Source: Schistosoma haematobium
Taxonomy: Eukaryota; Platyhelminthes; Trematoda; Strigeidida; Schistosomatidae
Reading direction: 5' to 3'
DNA length: 64,000 nt
Assembly: GCF_000699445.3 (NCBI RefSeq)
Contig: NC_067202.1
Coordinates: 1,717,565-1,781,564 of the forward strand
Numbering within the stretch: the stretch's first letter is position 1; every line of letters begins with the position of its first letter. Shown here one piece after another: positions 32,333-44,250 of this stretch. The notes below the pieces were generated by a model. The model saw only the letters and a program-made list of their open reading frames with translations. It ran no database searches and had not been told where the DNA came from. The position numbers and the translations under genes are program-made.

Positions 32333-33150
32333 GTATTCAGTAACATGATTGAAGTCGATTATGATTATATAAGAGGCTGAATGTGATGACGTGCGCCTGT
32401 AGTCTAGCTGCTATATGCATACAAATCTGCCCCGTTACTATTCCTATTGTTCTTATTGATTCTATAAGAGGATAGTTGGGATGTATATTTCACTAACTTA
32501 ATAACAATCATTCATACAATCGAATCGGAGTTAGATACATGACTAAAATACTAAAATCTTACAGATTGATTGAGAATTAATCTTAATTATTTTATAAATA
32601 AATGTCATTTATGAATCATGAAATTAGTTGAAAGAATTTCATTTCGAAAAACATTTTACTATGTGTAAATATGTATTCAGTGAAATGATCCATAGATGAA
32701 ACAAAATGTGCATTTTTTCCAATTCTGTTAGAATGTAGATCCGACATTTTTCCGATAAAACAGTTTTTTTTTAATAAATAGTTGTCATGCCATTAACAAA
32801 CCTGTAGGTGAGATTATGAAAACAATACATAATATAAGTGACTATTATTGATGAATCTCAGAAGGGGTTTTGTAGATATTATAGTAATTTCAATGGTTAA
32901 GATCATGAGTCAGTTGAAGTTAGACCACCATGGAAAACCTGGAAACATTGGACGTCCATTGAAATTATTATTGATTAAATGTAATATCCTATGATTAGTT
33001 TATACATAGATACAGATAGATTTGAACTGTGAAGCAACTGTATAAAAATAACAAAAAACTGATCATCATTATTGTAAGTACGGAATCATTTAAATCTGGC
33101 AATCACAGTAGCTCATTTCGAATATTGATTGTATGATGTTTCAGTCATCA
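32333..33150. other. Family A arm fragment (32860-32957), otherwise nothing seen
   Basis: TCAGAAGGGGTTTTGTAGAT, TTGAAGTTAGACCACCATGG, GGAAACATTGGACG, then truncated before the ribozyme. Confidence 0.6.
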
Positions 33151-34068
33151 ACTTTCGGATTAAAATTCATTTATCCAAACTCAAGAACCTACCGTATGGA
33201 TGTGATTTCGTAAGGAAACCGTAAGAATCCTCAAGTCTTGATGTGTAGATGGTCACCACTCCTTTCAAACGTATTTCTTACAACTGACTGTATCTTAGGC
33301 ATTACATATATATCACTGGTACAAAGACTTTCGTTCATGCACTTCTTGACATACACATGAAAGTAAGCACTCTCGAGAAGGGTTGATGGTTACCTTTCCC
33401 TGGTATTTATTACCATTTCTTCCTTGTCATCCTTTCGACTTGTTGGACTAGACTGCTGATTATATTCAACATAGGGCGTACATTGTAGCTAATGTTCCTC
33501 TTGAGAGTACGGCGCATATTTTTCTCAGTAAATTAAACTACTGAACTGTGTGTTTTTGCTAGTTCCAGTTCTTTTTGCTTACACTTTAACATACAATAAA
33601 CTGGTATTCTGTAAATCAATTATTTTAATCATAACACTACTATTATGACAGTAATACTACTGTTAGTAGTATATTATGATGTGGTTTACATGCATGATCA
33701 GTTGACATGTATTCAATATTGATAGATAATAATCATCTAAAAGAATTTCTTATCTTTATTGGATCATAACCATATTTATTGATGATGGTTACTATTCATT
33801 GTATTGCATACACACAGGTTCAATAATTTGTTGTTGTGTGTTTTTTTTCTACCGATATAAACGACATGATACTATCCAAATGGTCATAAGTGTACTACAC
33901 TCACGCATCTACATATACATACACAAATATATGAGATAATTGCGTTTATTTGCCAAATTATTACTAATCCGAGTTACTCTCTTGTCAGATATTACTATTA
34001 AGTAATATTATTGTTGCCATCGTGATAAATGATGTATTGATGATGTATCGATAGCTAATAGTTATTTT
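33151..34068. other. No gene seen
   Basis: AT-rich intron sequence; nothing matched. Confidence 0.35.
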
Positions 34069-34069
34069 C

Positions 34070-34378
34070 AGAAGGGGTTTTGTGGAGATTTTTTAGAAAT
34101 TTCACTGATTGAAATCATAAGTCAATTGAAACACAACTTCTTGGATTGTTTGGAGTTAGACATTAACACCGTTGGATGCTGGCTCACTGTTCTAGTTGGT
34201 TAGGCACCTGGAGAGAGACTGATAGGTCCTGAGTTGGAATCCCTTGAGCGGGATCGTGGATGTGCACTGTTGAGGAGTCCCGTACTAGGACGAAAGGGCC
34301 GTCCAGTGCTTCCAGGTTTTCCATAGTAGTCTAGCTTCGATTGACTCATGATTTCAATCTGTGAAATTTCTAATAGTT
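34070..34378 (+). repeat. Family A palindrome with C3U hammerhead
   Basis: Inverted outer ends (CAGAAGGGGTTTTGTGGAGA; TTTCAATCTGTGAAATTTCT). The plus hammerhead at 34264-34309 has perfect stems I and II and GAAA, but the core reads UUGAGGA, losing the invariant C. The minus arm's ribozyme is deleted. Confidence 0.8.
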
Positions 34379-34985
34379 ATTTGTTGCTGATTGGATTCTG
34401 TCAGTCGAGTTCCAATTTCGCTACCAGTGTAATTGACTTGGTAGAGTTTGTATTGTTTAATGTGTTTGCAAGCGACGATATTAGTTGCTACCCAGTCACT
34501 TATCAGTGTAGATATCTCAGATCAGTAGCAGCTTAAATAACTCAGTCATAATGTTTCAGATTGTAAGATCGGGTGAAATCTCAATAAATCACACTGATAG
34601 CATAATTTTCGTGAAGATTCAAGGAACTCCATCCTGATACAAAATATTAAATAAAGAGTTAGAGTGTCTTTTCAACTAAGAAAAATTATTCTGTGCTTTG
34701 AATGAAAATTGACCATATTGCCACATCGACTTTTTCACTACTGATATTTGATATCAATAGTTTATATATATCTTGTGTCATTAGTGTTGGAATGAATTTT
34801 CAGATGTACCATGTTAACAGAAATAAAAAAAGTTATTTGATGATGAATCAAGTACCTCTCACTGCTGAGTCAATGGACCAATGTTTTGTGTAACAATAAT
34901 GAGTTCTAATTCCTTTGTAATGGTGATGGGATATACACCGACGAGATTTTAACAGAAAGGAATGTACTTCTTGGATTCTACTTCT
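34379..34985. other. No gene identified
   Basis: Two 62-63 codon frames without features; intron of the CH gene. Confidence 0.35.
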
Positions 34986-34989
34986 AGCC

Positions 34990-35210
34990 ATTATTAAACT
35001 TTGCATAGGAAACATATTCATTTACTGACACTCGTTACTCTAATGGAGCATAGGACACCGACTAGGACTTTCCATTCACTTGTTTCATGGATTCTCATTT
35101 CAAGTTATTACCAAATGCCATTGAATCTTTTTATATCTGCTTGGGATTCACAGCGCAATGGATCCTTTGGTTTTTTCCTTTTCATTTTACTTTGAGGATC
35201 CCATGATATA
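34990..35210 (-). pseudogene. RTE-type LINE relic
   Basis: GTTACTCTAATGGAGCATAG, ATTTTTATATCTGCTTGGGA-like order and CCTTTGGTTTTTTCC mirror the antisense RTE C-terminus of 37430-37600, heavily decayed. Confidence 0.5.
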
Positions 35211-35457
35211 GCTTGCTTTTTGATGTTCATAGCTTAATGGTAATATTAAGTCAATGTCAAGAAGTGACTGATAATTTGCAGTCATTAGTATTGAAAACAG
35301 GAAGAACCTCACAAAATGCTTATGGCATATTTGAAAATTGTTTTGTTTCGTTTATTAACCACAGTAATGATAACTGAAAACAGTGACTTTCATTATCATT
35401 TTGTATTGACTTATTCATCCTCTTATAATTTTAACTGTTTTCACCAACTTACTTAAG

Positions 35458-35583
35458 GTCGAATTAAAATTGATGGGTTACTTCTACAGCCAATTACAAC
35501 TGTGGAACGTTTACACAATATTCATGAAGTGTTTAGCGTTTTAAGACGTTTGAATGTAAAAATCAATAATATTCAACCTGAAG
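35458..35583 (+). CDS. CH-domain gene, middle CH exon
   Basis: A 126-nt exon, phase 1 to phase 1, with acceptor CTTAAG and donor GGTGAGT. It continues the CH fold: IKIDGLLLQPITTVERLHNI carries the loop and the helix where CH domains have a conserved N-hydrophobic pattern, followed by VLRRLNVKINNIQPE, matching the 'L...V.I..I..EDI' segment before the last helix. The length is a multiple of three, so skipping it would keep frame but break the domain. It is separated from the previous exon by a 6.3-kb repeat-bearing intron. Confidence 0.87.
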
Positions 35584-35589
35584 GTGAGT

Positions 35590-36995
35590 GATAAATTTTA
35601 TTAGTATTATAACTGCCTACTTATTTATCATAACAGTAGTACATTTGAGTAACTGGTTTAAATTGTTTAGGAGATTATGGGATTCATACCTAAATCATGA
35701 CGAAGTCAACTACTTTGGAAATAATAACGATTATGACTGTTTTTAAAACTATTTATTGCCAAAATGAAGTAACAATGTCTTAAATTTATGCAATACTGAA
35801 TGTTGCTAGGGTGACAGGCGACAATCAAGGCCAGATTGATAACTGGCCAATACTTGCATTTAAATTACCATGTAATCATAGGACAGCAAACAGTCTCAAG
35901 AGTTTTGTACGGCATATCATAGTTTACATTCCATCCTCACTTCTAGGATTGCATATAAGAAAATGGTAAAGTTATATTTTAAGGAGTTGCTTGAGTTAGA
36001 ATCTCTGGAGAGTGAGCATCGTCTATTATAATATAAAGCTGTAATGTCTTTTGACTCACCGAAACATATCGTGGACCAAGGTAACAATCAGAACCTTAAT
36101 TTTAATCTATTCTATTCTTCACTTCCTGCTTCGTTGACAGCCTAGTCTCTTCAAATTGACCGAAATTACACGTTCAGCCAGTACTACTGACCTTGAGTAG
36201 ATGGAATGAAATTCCTATTATCTTGTTATTTGCAAGCTCCATTCTATGTTCAGTCTTCAATTTGAGAGTTAGCAACAAACGTTTAAGATATACATATATG
36301 TCAAACGGACGTGGTTTATATACAGGCATACTGGACAGCATCGCAACAAAAAATGAAAAATAAGAGCCAAAAGTGGTTATGGTTAAGAGGGACTGAAAGC
36401 AATCAACTGACAATGAATTGGGGATAATAATTCCTATAGCTGTAGTTAATTAGTTACTCAAAAGCCTTTTAAAATGTAACTGAATATCACAGAAAATGAG
36501 TTACAAACCTGAAGTTGTGATGTGTTTGTGGTGTTTAACGCGTCCTTTATATGAAATTAAAAAGCTTCCTTTAACGATAGCATAAAGAATAATTACAACG
36601 TACCATAGTACAAAAGATAGCTAATATCTGTTTTAACAGTTTATCAGCAAGCTAAACCCGAGACAAGAGCAAAACAAATGCACAAAACTTTAGATAACTG
36701 CTACAGTGATTAAGATAAAGTAAATACAATGGTAAATACAATAAACGTCATAAATGTATGTAAACCGGGATTTCAACATAGGTTTAAAAAATTGCTGGTA
36801 ATACAACTGTTTACTGAATATAAATAAGTAGTATAAAACGATACGCAAAAGAATGAAGGCGAAGTGAATATGAACAATCTAAAACAAACTTAACAACCTG
36901 TATAAATCTATTATAATGAAATACACATTTGGTTTTCTTGTGTTTCATATCAGTTGTAATCTACTATCTCTTTTCTTTTTCTAAAAAAATCTTAT
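35590..36995. other. Intron sequence, nothing identified
   Basis: No repeat border or plausible ORF; the 79-codon minus frame (36174-36413) is unsupported. Confidence 0.4.
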
Positions 36996-37000
36996 TACAG

Positions 37001-37158
37001 ATATCATGGAAGGGGATAAAGATACTGTACTTGAATTATTGATTGCGATTAATGATTATTTTTTGCCTAAACCCAATATGAAAACACCGAAGAAATTTAT
37101 TGCAAATAATCATAATCATAATCATAATGATATTGATTATAAAATGGAATCAAACGGT
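37001..37158 (+). CDS. CH-domain gene, C-terminal CH helix exon
   Basis: A 158-nt exon after TTATTACAG, ending GGT|GTAAGA in phase 0. The junction restores Asp, giving DIMEGDKDTVLELLIAINDY then FLPKP. This is the conserved last CH helix: an acidic-Gly-Asp/Asn-x-x turn followed by an amphipathic helix ending in an aromatic. In navigators and dixin the turn is G-N-L-K; in CEP95 it is G-D-K, as here. After the domain a basic stretch (KTPKKF) and an Asn/His repeat begin the disordered linker. If the donor is not used, the frame stops 69 nt further on at 37227. Confidence 0.87.
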
Positions 37159-37420
37159 GTAAGAAATAGTTTTCTTTTTTACAAACTTTTAAAGAAATAT
37201 GTGTATTTTATGTTGATAAGTTGGTAACTAATACAGTTAAAAAATAACTGACAGGAAGCTGTATTTGACCAAGGTTTCATATTAATCAGTGTTCATCATT
37301 CAAATGTATCTACAGTCTTGAAGAAGATGAGATTTTCACATTGAATAGTAGTTACTGATATGTAGTTTAAATTACAGAATATCTAAAATGTATCATACGT
37401 GGTCATTCAATGACTATAAC

Positions 37421-38000
37421 TTACTTACGCCCGATACTCCTCGTGGAGAAGAATAGGCTGCTCATCAGCACACTCCATTCAACCCTGTCCCAAACAATAC
37501 TTTCCAGCACTTTCCAATTGTTATTCATCCTTTCTTTATCTGCTTCTATTTCCCGACGTAATATATTCTTTGGCCTTCCACTTTTCTGCTTCCAATCAGG
37601 ATTCGAAGTTAGCGCTTGCCTCGTGATCCAGTTTGGTGATTTGTGTAATGTTTGTCCTATCCACTTACAACGTCTTTTCTTAATTTCCTTATCAGCTAGA
37701 AGCTGGTTTTTTCTCTCCCACAAAAGGCTGTTGCTCATGGTATCCGGCCTATGGATGTTGAGTATCCTGTTTAGATAACCATTTTTAAATACTTGAACCT
37801 TCTTGATGATGGTTGTAGTAGTTCTCGAAGTTTCCGCACCGTACAGCAGAACTATCTTGATGTTTGTATTGAAGATTTTGACTTCGATATTGATTGAAAG
37901 TTGTTCTGAGTTCCATATGTTCTTCAATTGTAAGAACGCTGTCCTTGGTTTGCCAATCATCGCATCTGCGCCTTCATCTGACGTCAGAAAAAACGCTAAC
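37421..38000 (-). pseudogene. RTE-type LINE RT C-terminus, 5'-truncated, frame largely open
   Basis: A 194-codon minus frame reads [80 protein letters not shown] and [15 protein letters not shown], and ends RSIGRK. This is the thumb/C-terminal end of schistosome RTE elements. It starts abruptly after a [14 protein letters not shown] junction, so it is a typical 5'-truncated LINE insertion in the CH gene's intron, opposite in strand. It is the least broken RTE copy here. Confidence 0.88.
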
Positions 38001-38099
38001 CACAAAAATTATTCAATGACTATTGAGATACCTTTAACCCAACTGATGGTAGTTACGTCTCAATGTCATTCAACTTAATTACTGGTATAAACGCCTGTT

Positions 38100-38715
38100 G
38101 AACTCATGACTTACCTGTTATTTAATTGAGAAAACTAACAATGTGTAGGAAGCATTTCTTGGCTACTCATTCATAGGTGAACATCTGTGGTATATGCTAT
38201 ATATGCTGACAAATATAAGTATGGTATATGCTGCTGATCTTGATATATATACATACATAAAACTTATTCATTATTGTATAATTCATATTTCATGTAATTA
38301 GTCAGTCAGTTAGACAGGCGGTTGCCTTGTAATTTGATAGACAGAATATAATTGACACTATAAGGATCAAACAAAAATGAGATCAGATATATGCTTCAAA
38401 CGAAGCTACTACATCTATTTTATTGTTATGAAGTGTCAGTGATGCTATCCCTAATGTGGTCATGGATATACGTTTTTGGAATGTTTAGTACTAAGATAAA
38501 ACAGCTTACCAGTACTTCTGTGTTTTTAATGGTTGCCTAGTTTATTCCAGTCTATGGTGCAAACTGCTGAACTAAACACTAATCATTTATCATCATAAGC
38601 TTACTCATTTTATATTCGTTTTACTTAATTACGTCTATTATTGGAGCTTACTTACACGCTTTCAGCAATTGTTTACAATATACCGTGAATCTAATTACTA
38701 TAAAGTTGAATTAGT
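38100..38715. other. Intron sequence; weak family A trace at 38450-38540
   Basis: GATAAAACAGCTTACCAGTA and TTAATGGTTGCCTAG are distant echoes of a family A tail. Confidence 0.35.
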
Positions 38716-38720
38716 ACCAT

Positions 38721-38985
38721 TGTGTGTGCTACTTATGTGGACATAAGTAGTATATAACGCTAGTCAGTAATAGAATGTCTAGCAGCAGAAGGTCGAGGAG
38801 GAAAGAACGAGAATAGAAAACGATTGGGATGAAAATAAAGGAACAATGAAGTCCGAGGCAATTAATGAACATTTTACAAATGAAGTATTTAACTGTATGA
38901 TTCTCAGATTTTACCAAGACGTTCTGTAATTCTGCGTTCAAACATGGTTGATTGTCCCCACTTGTGTTCTCGTCCACTATGGCAT
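38721..38985 (+). repeat. LTR-like GTGCTACT-family repeat, copy 3
   Basis: TGTGTGTGCTACTTATGTGG, ATAAGTAGTATATAACGC, TCTAGCAGCAGAAGGTCG, TACAAATGAAGTATTTAAC, GTTCTCGTCCAC. Best preserved of four copies. The 89-codon minus frame is its antisense. Confidence 0.55.
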
Positions 38986-39049
38986 CATGGTGGTTCATAT
39001 TTGTCTTTCTCCTCCTCCTCTGTAGAAATGCTGAATTCGTGTATTACAT

Positions 39050-39425
39050 ATTTTATTAGTTGAGATCATGAGTCAATTGATGCTAGACCACCATGGAAAA
39101 ACTGGAAGCACTGGACGGCCGCCTCGTCTTATTGTGGGACTCCTGAGCAGTGTGCATTCACGATCATGACTCGCGAGATTCAAACACAGAACCTATCAGT
39201 CTCACATGCGAGAGCTTAATTTCTAGTCCACTGAGCTGGCCGGCAACCAATGGCCTTAATATCTAACATCAACTGATTCACGAAATTGAGCAACACATCT
39301 ACCATTGTCTTCAGTAAGTTACAATCTCACAACAGACCCAGTTGAACTCCACTGATCACTCTTTCTCACTAGAACTTCAGGAAATACCTCTTGGAGACAG
39401 TCACTAGTAAACATATGTTAATTAA
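39050..39425 (-). repeat. Family A element, near full length, degenerate ribozyme
   Basis: Minus orientation: hammerhead region 39103-39149 (core CUCAGGA, GAGG for GAAA), A/B boxes, linker to CACATCTACCATTGTCTTCA, then the head (TTCTCACTAGAACTTCAGG; CAGTCACTAGTAAACA). It lies 120 nt before the 39546 exon. Confidence 0.75.
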
Positions 39426-39545
39426 TATCAGAAGAGGTTTTTTGTCTGAGAAGAGATGTCATTTGAATATAAGAAATCATAAACACATACAAGTGAATAT
39501 GAATGGCAGTTGATCATAGTTTTTTTATTTGTCCCATTTGAACAG

Positions 39546-39913
39546 CGTACATCAGCATGGAGTACTATAAGTAGTTCAACTAGAAGAACACCAATAAATC
39601 GATCAGAAACAGTTCCACAATTAAATGGTAATCATGAAAATGGAATATTATCAACAAATAATCATCATTCACATAAAAATCTATTACATCATTCTACAAA
39701 TGGTATAGATTATCCTACAATTGATTTACCATGGTCAAATTCTATAGATCATTTTACAGATAATAGTCGACAACCTTATTCATCTTATCACCAATCATTA
39801 GCACCAACACCAACTCCATCAGAATTAACTAATTCTACAAGTCCAAGATCAAAAAGTACAGTGTACAGAGTACGTTCAGAACCATTATCACCTAGATCTA
39901 TACATGGTAAAAG
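39546..39913 (+). CDS. CH-domain gene, Ser/Asn/His-rich linker exon
   Basis: A 368-nt exon with acceptor TTTGAACAG at 39545 and donor AAAAG|GTAAGA; it enters in phase 0 and leaves after two bases. The 122 residues are low complexity (Ser, Thr, Asn, His, Pro). It starts RTSAWSTISSSTRRTP and ends with Ser-Pro/Arg motifs (SPRSKST, PLSPRS), typical of a phosphorylatable disordered linker between a CH domain and coiled coils. No known fold is visible. The 11.4-kb intron that follows holds the possible alternative first exon at 46073. Confidence 0.82.
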
Positions 39914-39974
39914 GTAAGAGATAAGATGAAAATTTATTTTATTATTTAAAATATAGATATTACATAATAGAAAA

Positions 39975-40215
39975 TATTCAACTGTTAATAATCTGGAAGT
40001 ACTGGAAAGCTGTTTCATTCTAGTATAGAACTCTTCAACAATGTATATCTACGACACTGCAAGCGGAAATCAAACTTGAGAGGCCTGTATCTGACTCTCT
40101 GTTGAAAGATCGTAGATATGTACCGTTGGGAAGTTTCATACTTGAACAAAACAGCTAGTCAATGCTTCCAGGTTTTCAACAGTTGTTCAACTTCGATTGT
40201 ACTTTGATTTCAATG
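39975..40215. repeat. Family A palindrome, decayed
   Basis: TCTGGAAGTACTGGAAAGCT on the left and ATGCTTCCAGGTTTTCAACA on the right; both cores broken. Confidence 0.6.
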
Positions 40216-40488
40216 AAAAGTATTACTATTTGAAAAGATCAGAACATGGAATGATAGAGAAATAAAAGTATAACACTAAATTTCAATAAATGTATAATCA
40301 AGAATTACGCCAATATTTACAATAATATGAATTATATAAGAGATAATGGACAGGAGGTGGATGTGAATGCAATTTCATAGAGTATAAAAATGTAAAACAG
40401 TAAAGCTTTATGTACATTTATCAAATGTAATCATCATATCATCTATATAACTTGAACCTCAATATTTCTCTACATGTATCACATCTAG

Positions 40489-40543
40489 TGGCTATGACAT
40501 TACGTTGTGGCCGCACTAATCCAGGTTCGCATCCTGGTAGCCA
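40489..40543 (+). other. Truncated tRNA-like relic
   Basis: TGGCTA at the start pairs with TAGCCA at the end as an acceptor-like stem, and CCAGG-TTCGCAT-CCTGG forms a proper 5+7 T arm. Only about 26 nt lie between them, too few for D and anticodon arms, so it is not a working tRNA gene. Possibly a SINE head or a deleted tRNA. Confidence 0.35.
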
Positions 40544-40769
40544 GAAACAGAGACATTTTGTTTTGCAGTTAAAACTTCTTTTTTCTTTTGTTCTGTTTCA
40601 TTGATCATGTATTTATTTATAAAATTTCTCAAAGTATTCATTTCCTTTAGAAGTATTATGCAATATATATGTTTCTTCTATTATTGTATCTGAGTACTAT
40701 ATAGTTTGAAGTGACTAAAACAAGGTTTCTTTTAGCTTGTAGTGGAACAAACCTAGGATAATCTATATA

Positions 40770-41240
40770 TGAAATTCACTTGGTATTGTTTATTTAAATC
40801 TTTGCATTGATGTTTAGGACTATAACTGATCAGTCTCTTATTGATATGCATGCATACTGTACGGATTACCTCGATATTATCTGAAGTCACAAGCTTTATA
40901 AGCCTAGATGGATAGTGACTAGCAGTGGAATCTAAGATTTATGATTCGTCCTATTTGTGACTTATCAGCTGGATGTACCTGCATCTCCGAGTTGATGTTC
41001 ATTCTTTAACTTGAGCCTGGTATCATTCACTTCAAATGCCGTCGCGTTATCCACTTAGTTACTGAGTCCTGATAGCCACATGCTTGTGCAATGGGGTCAA
41101 GTTTAACTTCACTTGGTGCTGTTTTACTTGAATCATTCCATTGATGAGTGAACATCAACTCTGAGATGCAGGTACATCCAGCTGACGAGTCCTAAAGAGG
41201 ACGGAAAGCACGTCCTAGATTCCACAAATAGCTTCCATTT
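40770..41240. repeat. Sm-alpha elements, head to head
   Basis: A head (TTGATGTTTAGGACTATAAC; TGTACGGATTACCTCGATAT) runs into an antisense hammerhead/tRNA part at 40930-41075 (CAGCTGGATGTACCTGCATC, TTATCCACTTAGTTACTGAG). This is followed by a plus hammerhead part at 41160-41228. The plus core CUGACGA and stem II GUCC/GGAC are kept but GAAA reads GGAA. The minus core is CUGAUAA. Confidence 0.8.
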
Positions 41241-41518
41241 ATCTTTGCTTATAAATCTATGTATTGTCTAGTCCAAGTACATTTTGTGTTTAAGTTCCTT
41301 CCTAATGACGAATCTACTGTCATTTTTTGTATGTAGTATACCTAGAACGGCTATTTCCTAACTATAAATATAGATGTGATCTTTTACATTTTACATTATA
41401 ATCAGTTTTTGTCATATTACTACATACATAGGAACATTACGTTGTTCAACCTTGATGATTCCGTACAAAATAATGTTTAGTGGGTTTGCACTATTATATT
41501 TACTTATCATTGATAATT

Positions 41519-41807
41519 GAGATGGCGGAGAAGATATGTAGTTCAGGTGGATAATTTTGATGCAGCTTTGCTCTTTGATATCTCCCATCGAGAGATACAA
41601 CCAAAACAAAGAAGTAAACAATAACAGGTTTAAAATCAACAAGAAGCAATCGACATCGAGGTGCACAGGACAAGTTGTGAACCATATGTGGAGAAATTCG
41701 AACACTTCACTTCTAGGTGAAGTTTGTGCTGATGAGGTCATTCAGAATAACGATGAAAGCTCCACGACCAAACCATCCAGCTCACAGAACAAAACTCCAT
41801 CAAAATT
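41519..41807. mobile_element. Foldback-family element with 10-bp flanking direct repeats
   Basis: GAGATGGCGGAGAAGATATG start, as at 27135, and the right arm GGAGAAATTCGAACACTTCA to AACAAAACTCCATC. The left arm is largely replaced by unrelated sequence, so it no longer folds fully. ATTGATAATT flanks it at 41509-41518 and 41808-41817. Confidence 0.75.
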
Positions 41808-41889
41808 ATTGATAATTTAAACACCAGAAACTGTTAAATATATAACTGATTGAATATTTAGTAATGTTGTGACCACTGACCACAATATT

Positions 41890-42115
41890 TTCATTTACAT
41901 TGATTTATTAACACTCATTGACTGACTAATGTTAATATCTCAGTTCTACAGAAAGTCAGTCGCTGTTCGAATGACTCATTGGTAACATCTCACAATATAG
42001 AACTGGTTATTGTAGGTTTCAATGATATAAGGAGTATTAATTCCCTGAAGGTTTCAGGTACTCTTAACTGATGAATGCCAGTTAGCACAAAATCTAGGTG
42101 AATCAACCAGTCAGT
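41890..42115 (+). repeat. Family C repeat, decayed
   Basis: CTCAGTTCTACAGAAAGTCA, GAATGACTCATTGGTAACA (tRNA-like head), then TCTTAACTGATGAATGCCAG and TTAGCACAAAATC: core half CUGAUGA kept, GAAA side lost. Confidence 0.65.
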
Positions 42116-42640
42116 CAGCTACAACGTAGGACCAGGCACATATATGTACCGGTCCAAGTTGCCATACCTCATTGGTACAACAAGGTTAACACCAAATTCA
42201 TAGAAGTCATTATTTCAATGGTGGTAATATATACAAGAAAGACTGCATATAAAGATATAGTACAGGAAGAAAGAATTAGTTCGTAGAAAGAAAGATATGA
42301 AGCTATTTTAATCTCATAGTTTAAGAAAAGAAAAATGGTGTATACACCTACGCCATTATGATAGATTCTGAGTCATGTCACACAGAGTTACCATAGTTAC
42401 GATAGTCATACTGACCCTAACCAAGTAGTCTGCATTTACCAACAAGGCTCAGACTAGATGTTAGTGAATTTGTGGACTGATGCCACGTTTTGGTTTGGCC
42501 ACCCCTAACTTTCTTCTAACCATCATCAACAATAATCAGTATTGCGAGACGTGGTGATCAGTGCTCAGGTATCCTTTATCTAATATGTCAGTTAACGATA
42601 ATGAAAGTACTATCAATGTAAATTAGTTAGGAGAGAGTCA
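42100..42640 (-). pseudogene. Second LINE family, RT C-terminal end, broken
   Basis: CAGTCAGCTACAACGTAGGA, CCATACCTCATTGGTACAAC, GGTGTATACACCTACGCCAT and CCACGTTTTGGTTTGGCCAC are shared with 56490-57120. Frame broken; the protein is described at 56694. Confidence 0.75.
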
Positions 42641-42699
42641 AGAGGTGAGGTATCATCCGTTTCCCTTTTTAAATTCATATATATTCTAATATGGGGTTG

Positions 42700-42890
42700 C
42701 AGAGATTTCTCTAAAGGTCTAGAAGTTAAGCTTTTACGCAAGAAACTGAAGATTCTGGGTTCGATCCCTGTTCACGGGATCGTGGTTGCGTACTACTGAG
42801 AAGCTTCATGTTAAGACAAAATGGGCGTTCAGTGATTCTAGGTTTCCAATGGTGGTCTAATATTGATTAGTTCGTGATTTCGATGAAACT
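42700..42890 (+). repeat. Family A 3' half, degenerate
   Basis: GGTCTAGAAGTTAAGCTTTT, GGGTTCGATCCC, then ACTACTGAGAAGCTTCATGT and AGACAAAATGGGCG; core decayed. Confidence 0.65.
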
Positions 42891-42924
42891 TATATATTTC
42901 ACCTTAGAAATTAAATCAAAGATT

Positions 42925-43000
42925 CTCTTGTCTCTCTGCTGCCAGACATTCCGTTCATGACTAAGGTCATATACTGCTTATGTCAATATAAGTAGCACAC
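42925..43000 (-). repeat. LTR-like GTGCTACT-family fragment
   Basis: GTCAATATAAGTAGCACACA in antisense; only the first 75 nt of the repeat. Confidence 0.45.
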
Positions 43001-43740
43001 ACATCACACTACAACAACCTAGTACTTAACGGTAGAAAAACCGATTGAATAAAAAAAATCGATAACCATGCATAAACTAAACCTCCACCATGTTGAGTAG
43101 CTTAGATGATTCTGAAAATATATTGATTCATAATGTTTGTTGTCATCATACAATCACTTTTACTTTAATATAAACGAATATCATTCGAAGATATTGTTAC
43201 TAGGTATAATGTTAACCAAATTTGAAAACTATTAGCAATATGGATCATTGTGTCAGAAATCAAGTTTCACTTCTATTTAAGGTACAATTTTTGTTTAGCG
43301 AGTGATGATACTATCTGTTTGCTGAAACAAGTGTGTATTACGGTTTTTAAAGCAAAGAGTTAGCTGTTAATAATTGAATGGTTCAATCACTGAACCTTCA
43401 TTATTCCTATGTGCTAAACATAAATTCACTTGCCTTTACGTAGAAAAAAGTATATCAGTTAGCTGTAGAGTCGAAATGTAAACTCACTTCAAATAAATTC
43501 ATTTGTAAATTCTTGAAGAAACTATAGTCTCCTATAATTTCTCTTAGGATAATTCAATTAAATTCAGTTATTCACATAATCCAGAATGTAACTAATTAAC
43601 TAATTGATTCATGATATTGAGCGCCCATTGTTCAACGTCTTACAAGCTTAATTGTCTCGCTTTCAACATAGTCGAAATCTACAAGTCACAACTTTCTACT
43701 AGAACTCTGAGAACCACTTCTCAAAATTAATCACTACTGG
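43001..43740. other. Intron sequence; family A head trace at 43690-43750
   Basis: ACTTTCTACTAGAACTCTGA and TTAATCACTACTGG are head fragments; no gene seen. Confidence 0.35.
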
Positions 43741-43755
43741 ACGCATGATCACCAT

Positions 43756-44250
43756 TACTTACTTATCTACGCCTGTTACTCCTCGTGGAGAAGCATAGAT
43801 CTCCCATTAGCATTCTCCATCCAACTCTGTACCGGACAATCTTTTCCGGTTGTTTCTTACTGCTACTTATTCTTTTGATGTCTGCTTCCAATTCTAGACT
43901 CATTATGTCCTTTTGTCACCCATTTTTCCTTTCCCCTTCAGGATTACAAGTTAATACTTGCCTCGTGATGTATGTCTTTTCCTAATTTGCTCTTCATTTG
44001 GAAGTTGGTTTAATATTTCCCATAGTAGGTTGTTGCTGATGGTATCCGGTCAACGGACATTGAATAACTTATATAGATGACCGTTTAGAAATAGTTGTAC
44101 ATTTCTGATCATAGTTGTGATGGTTGTCCAAGTTTTAGGTCCATACAGTAGGATTATATTGGAGTTCGTATTGAAAATTCTGACTTTGATATTGATTGAC
44201 AATTGTTTTGAGTTCTATATATTCTCCAAATGTTGAAATGCGACCTGTAG
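43756..44250 (-). pseudogene. RTE-type LINE C-terminal fragment
   Basis: ACGCCTGTTACTCCTCGTGG, CATTCTCCATCCAACTC, GGTATCCGGTCAACGGACAT, GGTCCATACAGTAGGATTAT, antisense of the RTE end at 37430-37960 with a deletion and stops. Confidence 0.8.

Noticed and set aside
34264..34309. Active hammerhead
   Set aside because: Perfect stems, but the invariant first C of the core is U; the same loss occurs at 17067 and 9310.
37410..38078. Plus frames of 122 and 91 codons
   Set aside because: Antisense of the RTE C-terminal frame on the minus strand.
39788..40018. 76-codon minus frame over the 39546 exon
   Set aside because: Shadow of a coding exon with good splice borders on the plus strand.
41168..41220. 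Active Sm-alpha hammerhead
   Set aside because: CUGACGA and stem II are kept but GAAA is GGAA.
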